A stretch of DNA of 6,768 nucleotides from an uncultured bacterium (lineage in GTDB: Bacteria > Planctomycetota > Phycisphaerae > Phycisphaerales > SM1A02), in assembly GCA_903918555.1 (NCBI GenBank), contig CAIXEV010000366.1:1-6768 (forward strand), in the 5' to 3' direction. Positions 5,482 through 6,768 of the stretch are shown here, in pieces. Position 1 is the stretch's first letter. Each line of letters opens with the position of its first letter. A model generated the notes under the pieces. The model did not search any database, had not been told where the DNA came from, and saw only the letters and a list, made by a program, of their open reading frames with translations. The position numbers were made by a program, and so were the translations under genes.

Positions 5482-6768
5482 GCCGACGAGCGGCGGGCAT
5501 CCTTGCGTCACCACGCGCACGAAGTCGACGCCCGCCTCGACGAGCGACGCGGTGCCGAGGTCGCGGGCTTCGAACCTGATGCGCACATTCGCGCCCGGCG
5601 TCACGAAGTCGGCGACGCGGAAGCTCTTCTCGACCCACGCGCCGGCGTTCTCGGTGACGGTCTCGAGGACGACCCAGGTTGCGCCGCCGTTGCTCGAGAT
5701 CGAGATCGGCATCGAGTCGGCGTTCGGCGCGCCGCCGAGGTTGTTCGAGTACCAGCGGCGGTAGAGGACGCGGCTCTCGGGATCGCTCGCGTTGAGGACG
5801 GGCGAGAGCAGCGTGGTGACGCCGCCGTCGACATCGGCCGCGCCCGCTGCGCCGCCGACGACGCCCTGGCCGGTCACGAAGCAGAGCGCGCCCGCGTCGG
5901 CGGAATCGTTCTCCGGCTGCGCGGTGGTTCCGATCGGGTCGACCCGCACCCACTGCCCTGCGGTCGCCGTGTCGCCCGCGACACCCGCGGTCCAGCCGAG
6001 GTTCGTCTCGAAGGCGTCCTCGAAGCGCACGGTCGACTGGATGTAGCTGGTCGCGAGAACGGCGTTCGGCGTGCGCGGCGCGCGCGCGACGCCGGCGGAA
6101 GTCTGCGCCGCGATGTACCACGAGACCGACGAGCCGCACGGCGCCGCGGGCAGGCTCGCGGAGTAGACGCCGTTGCCCGTGGTCGTCATCGTGATCGGCG
6201 TGAACGCGCCCGACGCGCCGATCCGCGCGAAGAGCTTCACGCCGCCCGACGCGATCGACCCGCGCAGCGCGCGCACCTCGGCCGAGATCGTGCCCGGCGC
6301 GGTCCACTCGACCTGCGTCGGCGGCGCGGCGGAGAAGCGGATCACGGCGCCGTCGACCGACGCGTCGGCGAGGTCGAGCGCGGCCGCGAGGTTCTCCGTC
6401 GCGTTCGGCAGGATCTCGCCGACGGGCATGACGAATCCGTAGCTCCCCGTGTCGCGCACCTCGATCGTCCAGCTGTTCACGCCGTGGACGCCGAACGCGT
6501 GGTCGACGGAGCTGCCGCTCGCGACATAGAGCGTCGACGCGATCGCCCCCGTCGTGTAGCTCGCGCCGGTGGCGCGCAGGATCGCGTCCTTCATCTCGCT
6601 GCCGAGCGCGGAGAGCCCGACGGCGTTCGGCGGCGCGGCCGTCGTGTAGCCCCACGGGCTCAGGATGAGCTGGCTGTACGCGTGGAAGTCGATGTGGCCG
6701 ACGACCGTCGGGTTGGCGACGAAGTAGTCGCCCATCGCGGCGCTCTCGGGTTCGGAGAACGCGGACGG
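5335..6768 (-). CDS. M14 zinc carboxypeptidase with beta-sandwich extension and dockerin-like tail (3' part)
   Basis: The frame is open to the right edge, so the N-terminus (signal peptide, zinc-binding HxxE) is missing; the ATG at 6735 is internal. The 477 visible residues, numbered from the edge, begin with SAFSEPE, typical of M14 just before the third zinc ligand in IDFHAYSQL (H29). GASYTTG and LYVASGSSVDHAFG follow (Y81 matches carboxypeptidase A Tyr248; V88 the specificity residue Ile255), then TIEVRDTGSYGF with the catalytic glutamate E103. The catalytic domain ends near 135. Residues 140-420 are a beta-rich region, probably one or two jelly-roll modules (GQWVRVDPIGTT, CFVTGQG, FRVADFVTPGANVRIRF). 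Residues 430-477 hold two EF-hand-like repeats. It probably removes C-terminal residues from peptides outside the cell. V88 suggests hydrophobic substrates, by analogy. Enzyme class is secure; specificity is inferred. Confidence 0.93.
   Translation of the reverse strand, partial: PSAFSEPESAAMGDYFVANPTVVGHIDFHAYSQLILSPWGYTTAAPPNAVGLSALGSEMKDAILRATGASYTTGAIASTLYVASGSSVDHAFGVHGVNSWTIEVRDTGSYGFVMPVGEILPNATENLAAALDLADASVDGAVIRFSAAPPTQVEWTAPGTISAEVRALRGSIASGGVKLFARIGASGAFTPITMTTTGNGVYSASLPAAPCGSSVSWYIAAQTSAGVARAPRTPNAVLATSYIQSTVRFEDAFETNLGWTAGVAGDTATAGQWVRVDPIGTTAQPENDSADAGALCFVTGQGVVGGAAGAADVDGGVTTLLSPVLNASDPESRVLYRRWYSNNLGGAPNADSMPISISSNGGATWVVLETVTENAGAWVEKSFRVADFVTPGANVRIRFEARDLGTASLVEAGVDFVRVVTQGCPPLVGDLDGNGSIGGGDLAILLGAWGSPGAADLDGSGGVDAADLSILLGLWSN

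Noticed and set aside
5090..6655. A 521-codon minus-strand frame overlapping the carboxypeptidase and part of the prenyl synthase
   Set aside because: It is a different frame from the one with M14 motifs, extremely Arg-rich, and runs into the prenyl synthase antisense; a composition artefact.
1..6768. Search for CRISPR arrays, insertion sequences, tRNA or rRNA genes, toxin-antitoxin or defence cassettes
   Set aside because: No spaced repeat arrays, transposase motifs, terminal inverted repeats, cloverleaf-like stretches or defence-type domains were seen. Nearly all bases are accounted for by the six genes.

Overview
The window is GC-rich DNA with ordinary bacterial gene architecture. It probably comes from a planctomycete of the Phycisphaerae type. 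The best clue is the last gene: a secreted metallocarboxypeptidase that ends in two short EF-hand/dockerin-like repeats (D-x-D-G-N/S-G, then D-L-x-I-L-L-G-x-W), a C-terminal arrangement familiar from Phycisphaerae exported proteins. The assignment is an inference from that signature and base composition, not a database result.

Layout, left to right. (1) Positions 1-863, minus strand: 5' part of a group I cysteine desulfurase (iscS), running off the left edge before its catalytic cysteine. (2) 864-1044: a divergent intergenic region with an inverted repeat and a 9-base direct repeat. (3) 1045-1893, plus: panC, pantoate-beta-alanine ligase. (4) 1999-3285, plus: an exported protein with two thioredoxin folds, the first without its CxxC cysteines and the second an intact TlpA-type WCGPC domain. 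A stem-loop overlaps its Shine-Dalgarno sequence. (5) 3351-4289, plus: a class I SAM-dependent methyltransferase with basic tails at both ends. (6) 4345-5328, plus: a long-chain trans-polyprenyl diphosphate synthase. (7) 5335-6768, minus: 3' part of an M14 zinc carboxypeptidase with a beta-sandwich extension and the dockerin-like tail, running off the right edge. It converges on the polyprenyl synthase with only 6 bases between the stop codons.

The four plus-strand genes lie in one direction but are separated by 55-105 bases, each gap carrying its own structure, so they need not form one transcript. They do not make an obvious single pathway: pantothenate synthesis, envelope redox chemistry, an unassigned methylation and isoprenoid chain elongation. 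The methyltransferase and prenyl synthase could be linked through quinone metabolism, but the methyltransferase does not look like UbiE/MenG.

I found no mobile element, CRISPR array, tRNA, rRNA or defence cassette. The content is mainly housekeeping plus one secreted enzyme. The items most worth a second look are the Shine-Dalgarno-overlapping hairpin at 1957-1988, the degenerate first thioredoxin fold, the 10-bp GC hairpin ahead of the prenyl synthase, and the methyltransferase with its atypical motif I, basic tails and no Shine-Dalgarno. No gap without a gene exceeds 181 bases.
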